Assembly: GCA_005223145.1 (NCBI GenBank)
Contig: NJBL01000008.1
Coordinates: 1-48,858, forward strand
From: a bacterium (candidate division B38) B3_B38
GTDB lineage: Bacteria > Acidobacteriota > B3-B38 > Guanabaribacteriales > B3-B38
DNA: 48,858 nucleotides
Direction of reading: 5' to 3'
The notes beneath the pieces are model-generated. The model saw only the letters and a list, made by a program, of their open reading frames with translations. It made no database searches and was not told the origin of the DNA. The translations under genes were made by a program, and so were the position numbers. Of this stretch, positions 19,509-29,244 are shown in pieces. Every line of letters begins with the position of its first letter. Within the stretch, counting starts at the first letter, position 1.

Positions 19509-20876
19509 TTAAAACAGTGCCTCTATCGCTTCCTTGAGCGACCTTACCCCTATGAGCTCGATTTTCGGCCTCAGCTCCGATAAAGCCAGATTACTCTTGG
19601 GCAGAATACACCTTTTGAAGCCCATAGCCGCCGCCTCTTTGATGCGTGAGGACGCCTGGCTTATCCCCCTCACCTCTCCGGTTAAACCCACCTCTCCGAA
19701 GATGGCTGTGTGGGAGTCAACTGCCACATTCTTAAAGCTCGAGGCAATGGCAATGGCCACTCCCAGGTCAGTTGCTGGCTCGAGGACCGACACCCCACCG
19801 GCCAGGTTTACAAAGATGTCGTTCCCCATGAGCTTAAACCCCATCCGCTTATCCAGCACGGCAATAAGAAGGAAGACCTTATTGTAATCGAGTCCTATGG
19901 TTACCCGCCGTGGATTCCCATAGCTGGAGGAGCTGACCAGCGCCTGCACCTCTACCAGCAGCGGACGAGAGCCCTCCATACAGCTTATCACTACCGAGCC
20001 AGGGACATTTATGGAGCGCTCAGCTAATAGCACCTGCGAGGGATTGGGCACCGGCTGCAGCCCCCGGGTACCCATCTCAAATATTCCCAGCTCGTTAGCT
20101 GGTCCGAAGCGGTTTTTAACCGCCCGGAGAATACGATGGGCTTGATGTCGTTCTCCCTCAAAATAGAGAACTGTATCTACTATATGCTCCATGGTGCGGG
20201 GACCAGCGATATAGCCCTCCTTGGTGACATGACCGATAATAAAAATCGGAATCTTTCGACTCTTTCCAAAAAAGAGCAGCTGCAAAGCCCCCTCACGCAC
20301 CTGGCTGATGCTCCCCGGAGCTGACTGAAATCGGAGGGAGAAGATGGTCTGGATGGAATCTACTATTATGGTTGTGGGGCGCAGCCTATCCACCTGCTCG
20401 AATACTCTCTCCAGGCAGGTCTCTGCCAGAAAATAAAGCTTGTCAGGGCGAAGCTTAAGCCTTTCACCCCGCAGCCTGATCTGGCTTTCTGACTCCTCGC
20501 CAGAAATATAGAGGATAACCTCTCCCTGGAGGGAGAGCTTCTCGGCTATCTGAAGAAGGAGGGTCGATTTTCCGATGCCTGGCTCTCCCCCTATCAGCAC
20601 CAGGGAGCCGGGGACAATCCCTCCACCCAACACCCGGTCAAATTCATCTATTCCTGTCTTGAGCCTGCGAAGCTCCTTTTCGTCAATCTCCTGATAAAGG
20701 CGAGGGACTGCCTCCTCCTCCAGGAAAGGTGCCCACTGCTCGCCGATGAGGGCTCCTTTCTGTCTCTCCTCCACCAGGCTGTTCCAACTGCTACATTCGG
20801 GGCAGCGCCCCAACCACTTGGGACTCTGATAACCGCAGCTCTGGCAGATAAAAATAGTTCGTTCCTTTTTATCCAT
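19509..20876 (-). CDS. radA: DNA repair protein RadA
   Basis: Zn finger FICQSCGYQSPKWLGRCPECSSWNS, GGEPGIGKSTLLLQ, KNRFGPANELGIFEM, C-terminal Lon-like domain. Confidence 0.97.
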   Translation of the reverse strand: MDKKERTIFICQSCGYQSPKWLGRCPECSSWNSLVEERQKGALIGEQWAPFLEEEAVPRLYQEIDEKELRRLKTGIDEFDRVLGGGIVPGSLVLIGGEPGIGKSTLLLQIAEKLSLQGEVILYISGEESESQIRLRGERLKLRPDKLYFLAETCLERVFEQVDRLRPTTIIVDSIQTIFSLRFQSAPGSISQVREGALQLLFFGKSRKIPIFIIGHVTKEGYIAGPRTMEHIVDTVLYFEGERHQAHRILRAVKNRFGPANELGIFEMGTRGLQPVPNPSQVLLAERSINVPGSVVISCMEGSRPLLVEVQALVSSSSYGNPRRVTIGLDYNKVFLLIAVLDKRMGFKLMGNDIFVNLAGGVSVLEPATDLGVAIAIASSFKNVAVDSHTAIFGEVGLTGEVRGISQASSRIKEAAAMGFKRCILPKSNLALSELRPKIELIGVRSLKEAIEALF

Positions 20877-20884
20877 AGATTTTC

Positions 20885-22303
20885 TCAGAATCTGTAGCCT
20901 ATGCCAAATAACAATTGCCGTCTATCCTTGCTTAAGAAGTCGTCATAACCTCCACTAAAAAAGAGTCCTCCATAAGGGAAAAAGTTGACCCTAAAACGGC
21001 AATGGGGGTTATTCTCTCGACCGAAGTTGAAGGCATCGATGGAGAAGCTCATTTGCTCCTTAGCAATGAAGAAATCAAGCCCGGCTCCAAATTCCGACTC
21101 AATCAGACCTCCCCTCAGGAGCAATTGGCTAAACCTCTGCCCGACCTGGGCAGACATCAGGAATCCCTTCTCCTGGGTTGTTGTCCTGACCTGGGAAGTA
21201 AGAATAGCGCCGGTGGGGTCAATGGTCTCCATCTCTCTGGTGGTAGTCACCCTTCTGCCCACCTGGTCGTCAATCAACTCCAGAAGGAAGAGCCGGTTAC
21301 CCCGCGTACGAAAGCCAAGCCCGAAGTAGGTCTTGAAGTTAGAGCTATCGAAATAATAATCGGTCTTAAACCCCAATATGAGGTCCAGAGAACCGAATCC
21401 CCGAACTATCTTCCGCGTTTCGCTTGCTGTCTCACTGACACTGTGGATGGTGCTTTTTACTTTATCCCTGACTTCATCATCATAGATAAGCTCCCCTATG
21501 GTCCCCTCCCCTTTTTTTATCTTGGAGAGGATTTCGTTGAGGGTCTTGAGGCTCTCGTCGAGCTTCTCGCCCACCCTTTTTATATTGGTTATTCCTTCTT
21601 GAAGGTCTGCCCTGTTTTCCTCAATCACAGCATCAATGTTCTGGCTGAAGTTCCTGATGTTCTCAACAATATGAGGAACCTGAGTCCTGAGGTCATCCGT
21701 AAGGAGAACCATCTTGTCAAAGGCAAGGTTAATCTTCTCCTTGTTGGTGTCAGATAGCTCCACCAGGGTACTGGAGAGCTTGTCCCAGGTGGCAAAAAAC
21801 TGCCTTACCCCTTTTTGACTCTCTTCGGAGCCGATAACCTCCCGCACATAATGGACCATATTGTCTATCTCTGCCCCGATGGAGTGCATCACTCCCACCA
21901 TCTGGTCGAGGCTGGTCGGGGCGAGCCCCTCTACTCGCCCTCCATTAAGAACCCGCGGATTGGCAGGGGTGCCTGAAGAAACCTCTATGTATTTCTCCCC
22001 CAGAAGACCGATGGTGCTTACCGCTGCTTTTGCATCAGCGTAAATTTTGACCGCTGGGTCTATTATCAGGGTCACCTCTGCTGTTCCTTTATCGGTAAGC
22101 CTTATATCAGAGACTCTCCCTACCTTATAGCCAGCCAGCCGAACATCGGCATCGGCCTCCAACCCGGCAATGGAGGAGAATTCCACCTTCACCAGGTAAC
22201 CCTTCTCCCTTACCCAGGGGAGGTTTTCGCTTTTGAGCAATAAATATCCGAGAAGGGAGAGACCGATTATAACAAAGATGCCAACCTTTAGTTCAGTTCT
22301 CAT
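20885..22303 (-). CDS. mlaD: MCE-domain lipid transport protein MlaD with C-terminal beta-barrel-like extension
   Basis: MCE domain (VRLAGYKVGRVSDIRLTDKGTAEVTLIID, STIGLLGEKYIEVSSG), long helical middle, about 175 aa amphipathic beta-strand C-terminus ending LLFGIGYRF. Confidence 0.88.
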   Translation of the reverse strand: MRTELKVGIFVIIGLSLLGYLLLKSENLPWVREKGYLVKVEFSSIAGLEADADVRLAGYKVGRVSDIRLTDKGTAEVTLIIDPAVKIYADAKAAVSTIGLLGEKYIEVSSGTPANPRVLNGGRVEGLAPTSLDQMVGVMHSIGAEIDNMVHYVREVIGSEESQKGVRQFFATWDKLSSTLVELSDTNKEKINLAFDKMVLLTDDLRTQVPHIVENIRNFSQNIDAVIEENRADLQEGITNIKRVGEKLDESLKTLNEILSKIKKGEGTIGELIYDDEVRDKVKSTIHSVSETASETRKIVRGFGSLDLILGFKTDYYFDSSNFKTYFGLGFRTRGNRLFLLELIDDQVGRRVTTTREMETIDPTGAILTSQVRTTTQEKGFLMSAQVGQRFSQLLLRGGLIESEFGAGLDFFIAKEQMSFSIDAFNFGRENNPHCRFRVNFFPYGGLFFSGGYDDFLSKDRRQLLFGIGYRF

Positions 22304-22320
22304 GGGCCCTCCTTTGTATT

Positions 22321-23070
22321 CTATTCGAGGGTTGGTATTGGTCCCTCGGCTTCGCCATGGATAAATTGTTGCACCACTGGGTTGGAGGAGCTTTTTATCT
22401 CCTCAGGTGAGCCAGTCTCGATAATCTTCCCCTTATAGAGCATGGCAATACGGTCAGCGATCTTGAAGGCGCTCACCATATCGTGGGTGATAGCCACCGA
22501 GGTCACCCTGAGCTTCTCTTTCAGGTCAACGATGAGGTTGTTGATAGCATCAGCCATTATGGGATCAAGCCCGGTGGAGGGTTCATCATAGAGGATGATC
22601 TCCGGCTGCAAAGCGATAGCCCTGGCTAACCCTACTCGCTTTTTCATCCCTCCACTTAGCTCCGCTGGGCTCAGGTGCTCACCACCCTCCAACCCCACCA
22701 TTCTCAAGCACTCCTTCACCCTTTCCTCTATCTCCTTCCGCTTCATTTTGGTGTTCTGCATAAGGGCGAAACCTACGTTCTCGCTAACCGCCAGAGAATC
22801 AAACAGAGCAGCATACTGGAACAGCATGCCGAACTTTTTTCGGAGCTGATTGAGCTCTTTCTCCTTCAATTCATTGACCTTAATCCCGTCAACCCACACC
22901 TCACCGGCATCGGGCTTCAGCAGTCCGATAATGTGCTTGATGAGCACGGTCTTTCCAGAGCCACTGCGACCCATAACCACCATAGATTCCCCCTTCTTCA
23001 CCTCTAAATTGACCCCATCGAGCACATGATGATTACCAAAAGATTTATGGACATCTATCAGCTCAATCAT
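22321..23070 (-). CDS. mlaF: ABC transporter ATP-binding protein (MlaF-like)
   Basis: GRSGSGKTVLIKHIIGLLKPDAGEV, LSGGMKKRVGLARAIALQPEIILYDEPSTGLDP; start set at MIELIDVHKSF. Confidence 0.93.
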   Translation of the reverse strand: MIELIDVHKSFGNHHVLDGVNLEVKKGESMVVMGRSGSGKTVLIKHIIGLLKPDAGEVWVDGIKVNELKEKELNQLRKKFGMLFQYAALFDSLAVSENVGFALMQNTKMKRKEIEERVKECLRMVGLEGGEHLSPAELSGGMKKRVGLARAIALQPEIILYDEPSTGLDPIMADAINNLIVDLKEKLRVTSVAITHDMVSAFKIADRIAMLYKGKIIETGSPEEIKSSSNPVVQQFIHGEAEGPIPTLE

Positions 23071-23087
23071 CCCTGCTCCTTCTATAT

Positions 23088-23855
23088 TTAAATACCCCAA
23101 AGAACTTTGGTAAGGAAGAAATCGAGAATCAGTATACTCATACAGGCAACCACAACCGCCTTAGTTGTGGCTCTGCCCACTCCCTTAGCTCCCCCTTCGG
23201 TATTGAAACCGTAGTAGCAACCCACCAGGGTTATCCCCAAACCAAAGAAGGCGGCCTTGATCAACCCATTGGTTACATCCCCCAGCTCTAAAATATCAAA
23301 GCTGCTTTTGACATAAATGGTGGGATTTGTTCCCAGCAGATTCACACTTACCAAATACCCACCGAACATGCCGATGCTGTCAGCAAATATGGTTAAAACC
23401 GGGAGTATGATGATTCCTGAAATAATGCGGGGGACCACCAGGTATTTGACCGGGTTGGTGGCCAAGGTCTCCAGGGCATCGATCTGCTCGGTGACTTTCA
23501 TAGTGCCTATCTCAGCCGCCATAGCCGAGCCTGCCCTGCCTGCCACCATCAGGGCAGTCAACACCGGGGCTAACTCCCGACAGATGGAGAGGGAGACCAC
23601 CGGCCCAATGAGGGTTTCGGCTCCGAAGCGCTGAAACCCCTGATAGCTCTGCAAGGCAAAGACCATTCCCGTGAACCCTCCCGTTATCAGCACCACCGGC
23701 AGAGAGCGGATACCGAACTCCTCCATCTGATTGGCAATCAGCCTGAGCTGTAAGGGGGGGCGAAATATCCAAAAAACACTTTTCAGTAAAAGGATAAATA
23801 TGTTCCCCATCTCGGAGCAAAATCTCACCACCCCTTTTTCAATTAATTTGAGCAT
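23088..23855 (-). CDS. mlaE: MlaE family ABC transporter permease
   Basis: GFTGMVFALQSYQGFQRFGAET, AELGTMKV-like IGTMKVTEQIDALETLATNPVKYLVVPR motif. Confidence 0.93.
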   Translation of the reverse strand: MLKLIEKGVVRFCSEMGNIFILLLKSVFWIFRPPLQLRLIANQMEEFGIRSLPVVLITGGFTGMVFALQSYQGFQRFGAETLIGPVVSLSICRELAPVLTALMVAGRAGSAMAAEIGTMKVTEQIDALETLATNPVKYLVVPRIISGIIILPVLTIFADSIGMFGGYLVSVNLLGTNPTIYVKSSFDILELGDVTNGLIKAAFFGLGITLVGCYYGFNTEGGAKGVGRATTKAVVVACMSILILDFFLTKVLWGI

Positions 23856-23891
23856 AATCCTTCAGCTATAAACCCAATAAAAAGAAGCCAC

Positions 23892-25235
23892 CTACTCCTC
23901 CTCCTGGGTGGAAAGGTCGAAGAAGGTGGTAAGCTCTTTCCTGAATACAAGCCTCACCATCCCGGTGGGTCCATTCCGCTGCTTGCCGATTATCAGCTCC
24001 GCTCGCCCCTCGTTCTCCTTAAGAGGTTCGTATTCCTCCTCGCGGTAGATAAAGCAGACCAGGTCGGCATCCTGCTCTATAGAGCCCGACTCGCGCAGGT
24101 CGGAGAGCTGGGGACGGTGGTTTTTTCTTATGTCCGGAGCTCGGCTGAGCTGAGAGAGAGCAATCAGTGGGACCCTCAACTCCTTAGCCAGTCCTTTCAG
24201 CGCCCGGGAGATGCTCGATATCTCCTGCACGCGGTTTTGATACTGCCCCGTAGGGTGCATCAGCTGGAGGTAATCTACGATGAGGAGGGTCAAACCGTGC
24301 TCCAGCATAAGCTTACGAGCCTTGGCTCGCATCTCCACTACCGATATGGCGGGTGTATCATCAATAAAGATGTTTGCCCGAGAAAGGACTTCCAGAGCCT
24401 GACCCAGTCTCCTCCACTCCTTCTCCCCGAGGTAGCCTGTCTTAAGCTTATGGGCGTCGACCCGGGCTTCGGAACAGAGCATCCTGAGGAGAAGCTGCTC
24501 TCGGGACATCTCCATGCTGAAAATCCCCACCGTATTCTCTTCTCTCTTACCCACATATTGGGCTATATTGAGGCTCAGGCTGGTCTTCCCCATAGCGGGG
24601 CGGGAGGCTATAACCACAAGATCTGAGGTCTGAAGACCAGAGGTGAGCTCGTTAAACCGAGAGAAGGGTGTGGGAACCCCGGTTATCAGCTCCCTCCTCT
24701 CTTGGAGATGGTCGAGGGTTTTGAAGCTCGCTTTGGCTATATCTTTTATAGGAACAAAGCCAGAGGTTATCCTTCCTTCGGCAATCTCAAAGACGGAGCG
24801 CTCAGCAAGGTCGATAACGGAATCGATTTCTTCATCCTGGGCATAACACTTGCTAATCACCTGATTGGAAGCGGAAATTAAGCGCCGGAGGACCGATTTC
24901 TCTTTCACAATGCGGGCATAGTGCTCTATATTGGTGGAACGAGGGACACCATCGATGAGGGAAGCTAAGTAGGCAGGTCCTCCCACCCTCTCTAGTTCGC
25001 CGCTGTCAGCGAGAGATTCCTTGAGAGTCACCAGGTCTATTGCCCTGGATTTATCCCATAGGTCAACCATCTTAAGGAAGACCCTTCGGTGGCTCTCCCG
25101 GTAGAAGTCGTCGCCGGTCAACAGCTCTATGGCCTCGTTAAGGGTTCTGTTGTCCAGCAGAATGGCACCCAGCACAGAGCGCTCCGCTTCGAGGCTATGG
25201 GGGAGCACCTTCTCTAAAGTAAGGTCATCTGCCAT
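23892..25235 (-). CDS. dnaB: Replicative DNA helicase DnaB
   Basis: LPHSLEAERSVLGAILLD, VIASRPAMGKTSLSLNIA, LLIVDYLQLM, SQLSRAPDIR. Confidence 0.97.
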   Translation of the reverse strand: MADDLTLEKVLPHSLEAERSVLGAILLDNRTLNEAIELLTGDDFYRESHRRVFLKMVDLWDKSRAIDLVTLKESLADSGELERVGGPAYLASLIDGVPRSTNIEHYARIVKEKSVLRRLISASNQVISKCYAQDEEIDSVIDLAERSVFEIAEGRITSGFVPIKDIAKASFKTLDHLQERRELITGVPTPFSRFNELTSGLQTSDLVVIASRPAMGKTSLSLNIAQYVGKREENTVGIFSMEMSREQLLLRMLCSEARVDAHKLKTGYLGEKEWRRLGQALEVLSRANIFIDDTPAISVVEMRAKARKLMLEHGLTLLIVDYLQLMHPTGQYQNRVQEISSISRALKGLAKELRVPLIALSQLSRAPDIRKNHRPQLSDLRESGSIEQDADLVCFIYREEEYEPLKENEGRAELIIGKQRNGPTGMVRLVFRKELTTFFDLSTQEEE

Positions 25236-25330
25236 CGTTCGCCTCCCCTTATTTGATATTTAAAGAACTCTGTTATCAATATTAAATTTCTTTTATTATA
25301 TATTAAAACCTGCCTAAAGTAAACTAAAAA

Positions 25331-25774
25331 TTACTCCTTTACCACCCACACCTTCACCTCTCCCATAACTTCGGCATAGAGCTTTATCTTCACCGAGTAG
25401 ACCCCCAACCGTTTGATAGACTGTTCCATAATTATTCTTTTGCGGTCAATTTCTAAACCTTCCTGTTTTAAAGCTTCGACTATTTCCCCAGGGGTAACCG
25501 AGCCGAAAAGAATGTCCTGCTCGCCTGCTTTTTTCCTGATGGTCAAGGAGATTTTCTGGAGCCTGGCTACCATCTCTTCAGCATCTTCCTTCTTCTGTAA
25601 GCAGTGGGTCTCCTCAATCTTCTGCTCCCTTTCCAACAGTTTCATGTTCTTCAGGGTAGCAGACAGGGCTAACCCTTTGGGCAAAAGATAGTTTCTGGCA
25701 TATCCATCGGCTACATCGACCACATCTCCCCGCTGTCCCAATTGGGAGACGCTCTCCTTTAAGATTACTTTCAC
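25331..25774 (-). CDS. rplI: 50S ribosomal protein L9
   Basis: VKVILKESVSQLGQRGDVVDVADGYARNYLLPKGLA; GTG start preferred to the longer ORF start. Confidence 0.95.
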   Translation of the reverse strand: MKVILKESVSQLGQRGDVVDVADGYARNYLLPKGLALSATLKNMKLLEREQKIEETHCLQKKEDAEEMVARLQKISLTIRKKAGEQDILFGSVTPGEIVEALKQEGLEIDRKRIIMEQSIKRLGVYSVKIKLYAEVMGEVKVWVVKE

Positions 25775-25947
25775 ATCAATACCTCCATTAAAAAAGATAC
25801 CTTTTCCCCTTATAAATCTTTGACTATATAAAAGAACCATACGGTGTCTTACCTATTCTTGAGGTAGAACCTTCATCAAATGATTTAAGGGACGGGAAAT
25901 CTGCACTTTTCAAGAGGATAGGCAACCGCAGAGTTTGCTCTCTTCCC

Positions 25948-26217
25948 TTATCGATAGTCGGTAGTATAAGGTAGAAGAGCTATATTTCGTGCTCTTTTAA
26001 TAGCAACCGTTAGCTTCCGTTGGTGTCGAGCACAGGTGCCTGAAATTCGCCGAGGGAAGATTTTTCCCCTTTCAGGTATATACTCTTGTAAAAGTCTCAC
26101 ATCTTTGTAATCAATCTCGTCAATCTTATTGGCGCAGAACTTACATACTTTCCGCCGTCTATAGGTAAACCGGCGATAAAACTGGTCTGTTTTCCTCTTC
26201 CTCCTTCCAAAGCGCAT
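25948..26217 (-). CDS. rpsR: 30S ribosomal protein S18
   Basis: [62 protein letters not shown]. Confidence 0.95.
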   Translation of the reverse strand: MRFGRRKRKTDQFYRRFTYRRRKVCKFCANKIDEIDYKDVRLLQEYIPERGKIFPRRISGTCARHQRKLTVAIKRARNIALLPYTTDYR

Positions 26218-26277
26218 CCCACCGCTCCTTTCCTGAAAATTAGGGTTTCTCATTATCCCGTAGGGGGGCTTCCTGTT

Positions 26278-26655
26278 CTACCACTGGCGGTGCATTCCAC
26301 CAGCAAATCTGGTTCTCCCTGCCTCAGAGTAGTCGCGCCGCAGTCTCTTTACATCAACCTCCTTTGGTGGACCTTTGAGCTTTACTGTAAGGTATATGAG
26401 CACTAACTCCATTATCTTAAGCCTCTTCTCCAGCTTCTCCACAATCCCCCGTTTCGCCTGGTAGACGAAATAGAGGTAAACCCCTTCATTAAACCTTTTT
26501 ATGGGATATCCTAATTTAATCTTACCCCAGTTTTCCTTTTTTTGCAACTCCCCATCTTCTCTGGTTATCGTTTGCTCGACATCTTGGACAAAGCTCTCTA
26601 TCTCTTCTGGGGTTGCCTGCGGGTTTACTGCTATTATAGTCTCATAAAGCTGCAT
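26278..26655 (-). CDS. rpsF: 30S ribosomal protein S6
   Basis: MQLYETIIAVNPQATPEEIESFVQDVEQ, WGKIKLGYPIKRFNEGVYLYF. Confidence 0.93.
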   Translation of the reverse strand: MQLYETIIAVNPQATPEEIESFVQDVEQTITREDGELQKKENWGKIKLGYPIKRFNEGVYLYFVYQAKRGIVEKLEKRLKIMELVLIYLTVKLKGPPKEVDVKRLRRDYSEAGRTRFAGGMHRQW

Positions 26656-26719
26656 AATTTAAACTCCTCACCTTTAGTAAGCATAAGTCCAGAGGGTTAC
26701 CGGAGTCATCCATAATAGA

Positions 26720-28609
26720 TTACAAGAACCCCTTTTTCAATAAGGTGGCAACGATGACCGATGTGACCGCCATAACTATTACTACGCTATTTATCAACGG
26801 GCTTACCCCTTCTCTCAGAGTCTCCCCTATCAGGTCGCCAACCTTATAGACTGAACAATCACCGGAGCTCCCCCCCTTTCTTTTCCCTCTCTCCATAAAG
26901 ATTCTGGCACCCTGCCAGGCGCCCCCTCCGTTGGTCATAAATATGGAAAGGACAATCCCTGAAAGGACGACCCCTCCCAACAGTCCTCCTAACGCTTCTC
27001 TTCCCATCAGAAATCCCACCATGGGTGGGGTGCCAAGGGCTATAATCCCGGGCAAAGCCATTTCTTTCAGAGAAGCATTGGCGGAGAACTTGGCCACCAG
27101 GGTGAGCCACTTATCTTCCCTTATTCCCTTTTGCTTATCTTTCCCTGGGGATAACTTCTTGCTCATTTCCCTGGAAGCCCTCCTCAGAGAAGATATCACT
27201 AAAGAGGCTATAAAAAAGGGTATCAGCCCCCCCAGGAGGAGACTAGCAATGATTCGGGGGCTTGCTATATCGATTATATCTATCCCTTCCACAGAGTAGT
27301 AGGCAGTAAAAAGAGCGATAGAAGCTACCGCTGAAAAACCGAGGACAAGCCCCTTACTGGAAGAAGCCCTCTCCTCCTCTACCAGGCTCTCCTGACAGCT
27401 AAGAGCCAGAAATATCCCCATAACGGACGACAGGGCCATTGTGGCTACCCCCATTCCAAAAAGCCCCAGAAGCCGGTGAACCAAATAAACGGCCAAGCAG
27501 AGTGTCACAATAGGGACAGCGGTGCTCTGCATTCCTGAAGCAAAACCGCTGATGATATTAGTAGCTATTCCGGTAGAAGCAGAGCGGGCAACCGCCCTGG
27601 CAGGATTAGACCGAACATAATATTCACTGGTGCCCAAAATTGCCATCCCTGTTATTAGACCTAAAAGGCTGACTTCCCATATTTCCGTCCCCTGTGGGAG
27701 ATGGAGAGAGAAAAGATATATCGCCAAGACCAGCAAAGCGAAGGATAATATGGAGGGAATTCCAAAATTTGATAAGAATCCTCTTCTGATTCTCGCAAAT
27801 AAATAGCCTATTACAGAAGCCCCAAAGCCAGCTATTATCAACAGCAATAGGAGCTCCTCCCAGGAAGAACCTCCTGTGGAGGAGTGCATCCCCGTAATAG
27901 TCAAAGCCGCTGCCGAAGCCCCATAGCAGGCAAACAGACCAACGGATACTCCCGCAAAGTTCCCTAACCTATTTTTAACCAATCTGGCAGCAGAAGCCAA
28001 CTCAGGGGAACTTGAGGGAGGGGAGCTTTCCCCCTCCGAGGCTATGGCCCTGATAGCTCCCAGGGCAAACACCTCCCCACTCATATACATTGCCAGGGAT
28101 ACCAGGCTTATGCCGAGGGCAAATCCGCTGATATCTCTCCCTGACAGAAGGTTGAGCCTTAAAGATTTCAATAGAACCCCCATAGCCAACATCCCCAGGC
28201 TGGCGACCAAAAGACCTGTTAATCCAGCCGCCTGATAGGCTATTGTCTCCCGCTTTCTTGCCCACTTCTTTTGCTGCGGTAATCTTTCATCAGTCCTGGC
28301 TGCAATTCTCAAGGTGAAATGCCCGATGATTAGAGAGGCAACTCCCCCCAATAAAAAGGTGCTCCCCATTGCCCAGCTGAGCTGCCAGCCGAGCAGGAAA
28401 AACAAGGCAACCATAACCATACAGAGAGCGGCAAATTGGCGGCGTATGAAACCTTTTATAATATGGTCGGCAACCCGCAAAGTCCCACTGGGAATCCCCC
28501 CCGCTTGAGGTCTCTTCATAAGCCAGAAGAAATGGAGTATAACGACCAGGAGGAAGCTGACTCCCCCCACTAAAAGGACGATCTCCTCTAATCCCATCAT
28601 CTTAATCAC
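26720..28609 (-). CDS. Membrane-bound pyrophosphatase-like protein with degenerate catalytic motifs
   Basis: Fold signatures retained: GLITGMAILGTSEYYVRSN, STGIATNIISGFASGMQSTAVP, SLKEMALPGIIALGTPPMVGFLMGREALGGLLGGVVLSGIVLSIFMTNGGGAW; catalytic DxxxD motifs missing. Confidence 0.85.
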   Translation of the reverse strand: MIKMMGLEEIVLLVGGVSFLLVVILHFFWLMKRPQAGGIPSGTLRVADHIIKGFIRRQFAALCMVMVALFFLLGWQLSWAMGSTFLLGGVASLIIGHFTLRIAARTDERLPQQKKWARKRETIAYQAAGLTGLLVASLGMLAMGVLLKSLRLNLLSGRDISGFALGISLVSLAMYMSGEVFALGAIRAIASEGESSPPSSSPELASAARLVKNRLGNFAGVSVGLFACYGASAAALTITGMHSSTGGSSWEELLLLLIIAGFGASVIGYLFARIRRGFLSNFGIPSILSFALLVLAIYLFSLHLPQGTEIWEVSLLGLITGMAILGTSEYYVRSNPARAVARSASTGIATNIISGFASGMQSTAVPIVTLCLAVYLVHRLLGLFGMGVATMALSSVMGIFLALSCQESLVEEERASSSKGLVLGFSAVASIALFTAYYSVEGIDIIDIASPRIIASLLLGGLIPFFIASLVISSLRRASREMSKKLSPGKDKQKGIREDKWLTLVAKFSANASLKEMALPGIIALGTPPMVGFLMGREALGGLLGGVVLSGIVLSIFMTNGGGAWQGARIFMERGKRKGGSSGDCSVYKVGDLIGETLREGVSPLINSVVIVMAVTSVIVATLLKKGFL

Positions 28610-28637
28610 ATACCCTCTCTCACCAGGATAGTGTCCT

Positions 28638-29201
28638 TTATTGGTTAAAAATATTCATAGCCTGGAGCAAATTTCCTCTCAGAATGCGTATCAGCGCCTT
28701 CTCTGCCAGATCCAAGGCTCTTTCCACCAGGGGCTTCTCTTCCTCGGTGAACTCAGCCAGAACATAGCTGGTCAGGTCTTCGGGTTTAAAGTCTCCCCTT
28801 TTAAGACCTAATCTTATACGGACGAAGCCCTCTTTCTGGAGATGGTCAATAATCGACTGCACTCCCTTGTGCCCACTACTGCCACCTTCCATACGAAGAC
28901 GAATTTTCCCCAATTCTATATCAATATCATCGTAAAGGACTATCAAATCCCCTTCCGAACAACCGTATTTCCCTAAGACCTCCTTGACTGCTATGCCGCT
29001 GCGATTCATATAGGTTGTAGGTTTGAAGAGAACAACTCTCTCCCCTTCTATCTCCCCCTCATAATAAACATAAAGGCTCTCTTCCTTTTCTCTGATAGAG
29101 CTTATACCTGCGACGATATAATCAACAGCAAGGAAACCAAAGTTATGGCGGGTGAGCTGATATTGAGGTTCTGGGTTTCCCAATCCAACTACAATCTTCA
29201 A
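28638..29201 (-). CDS. pth: Peptidyl-tRNA hydrolase
   Basis: LKIVVGLGNPEPQYQLTRHNFGFLAVD, KPTTYMNRSG, DDIDIELGKIRLRMEGGSSGHKG; TTG start preferred, since the longer ORF runs into rplY. Confidence 0.93.
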   Translation of the reverse strand: MKIVVGLGNPEPQYQLTRHNFGFLAVDYIVAGISSIREKEESLYVYYEGEIEGERVVLFKPTTYMNRSGIAVKEVLGKYGCSEGDLIVLYDDIDIELGKIRLRMEGGSSGHKGVQSIIDHLQKEGFVRIRLGLKRGDFKPEDLTSYVLAEFTEEEKPLVERALDLAEKALIRILRGNLLQAMNIFNQ

Positions 29202-29244
29202 ATCTTCGGATTTCTTTGGACTATATAACGAAGAGAGTAAAGTG

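Noticed and set aside
24117-24626. 169-aa plus-strand ORF
   Set aside because: Antisense of dnaB with no domain.
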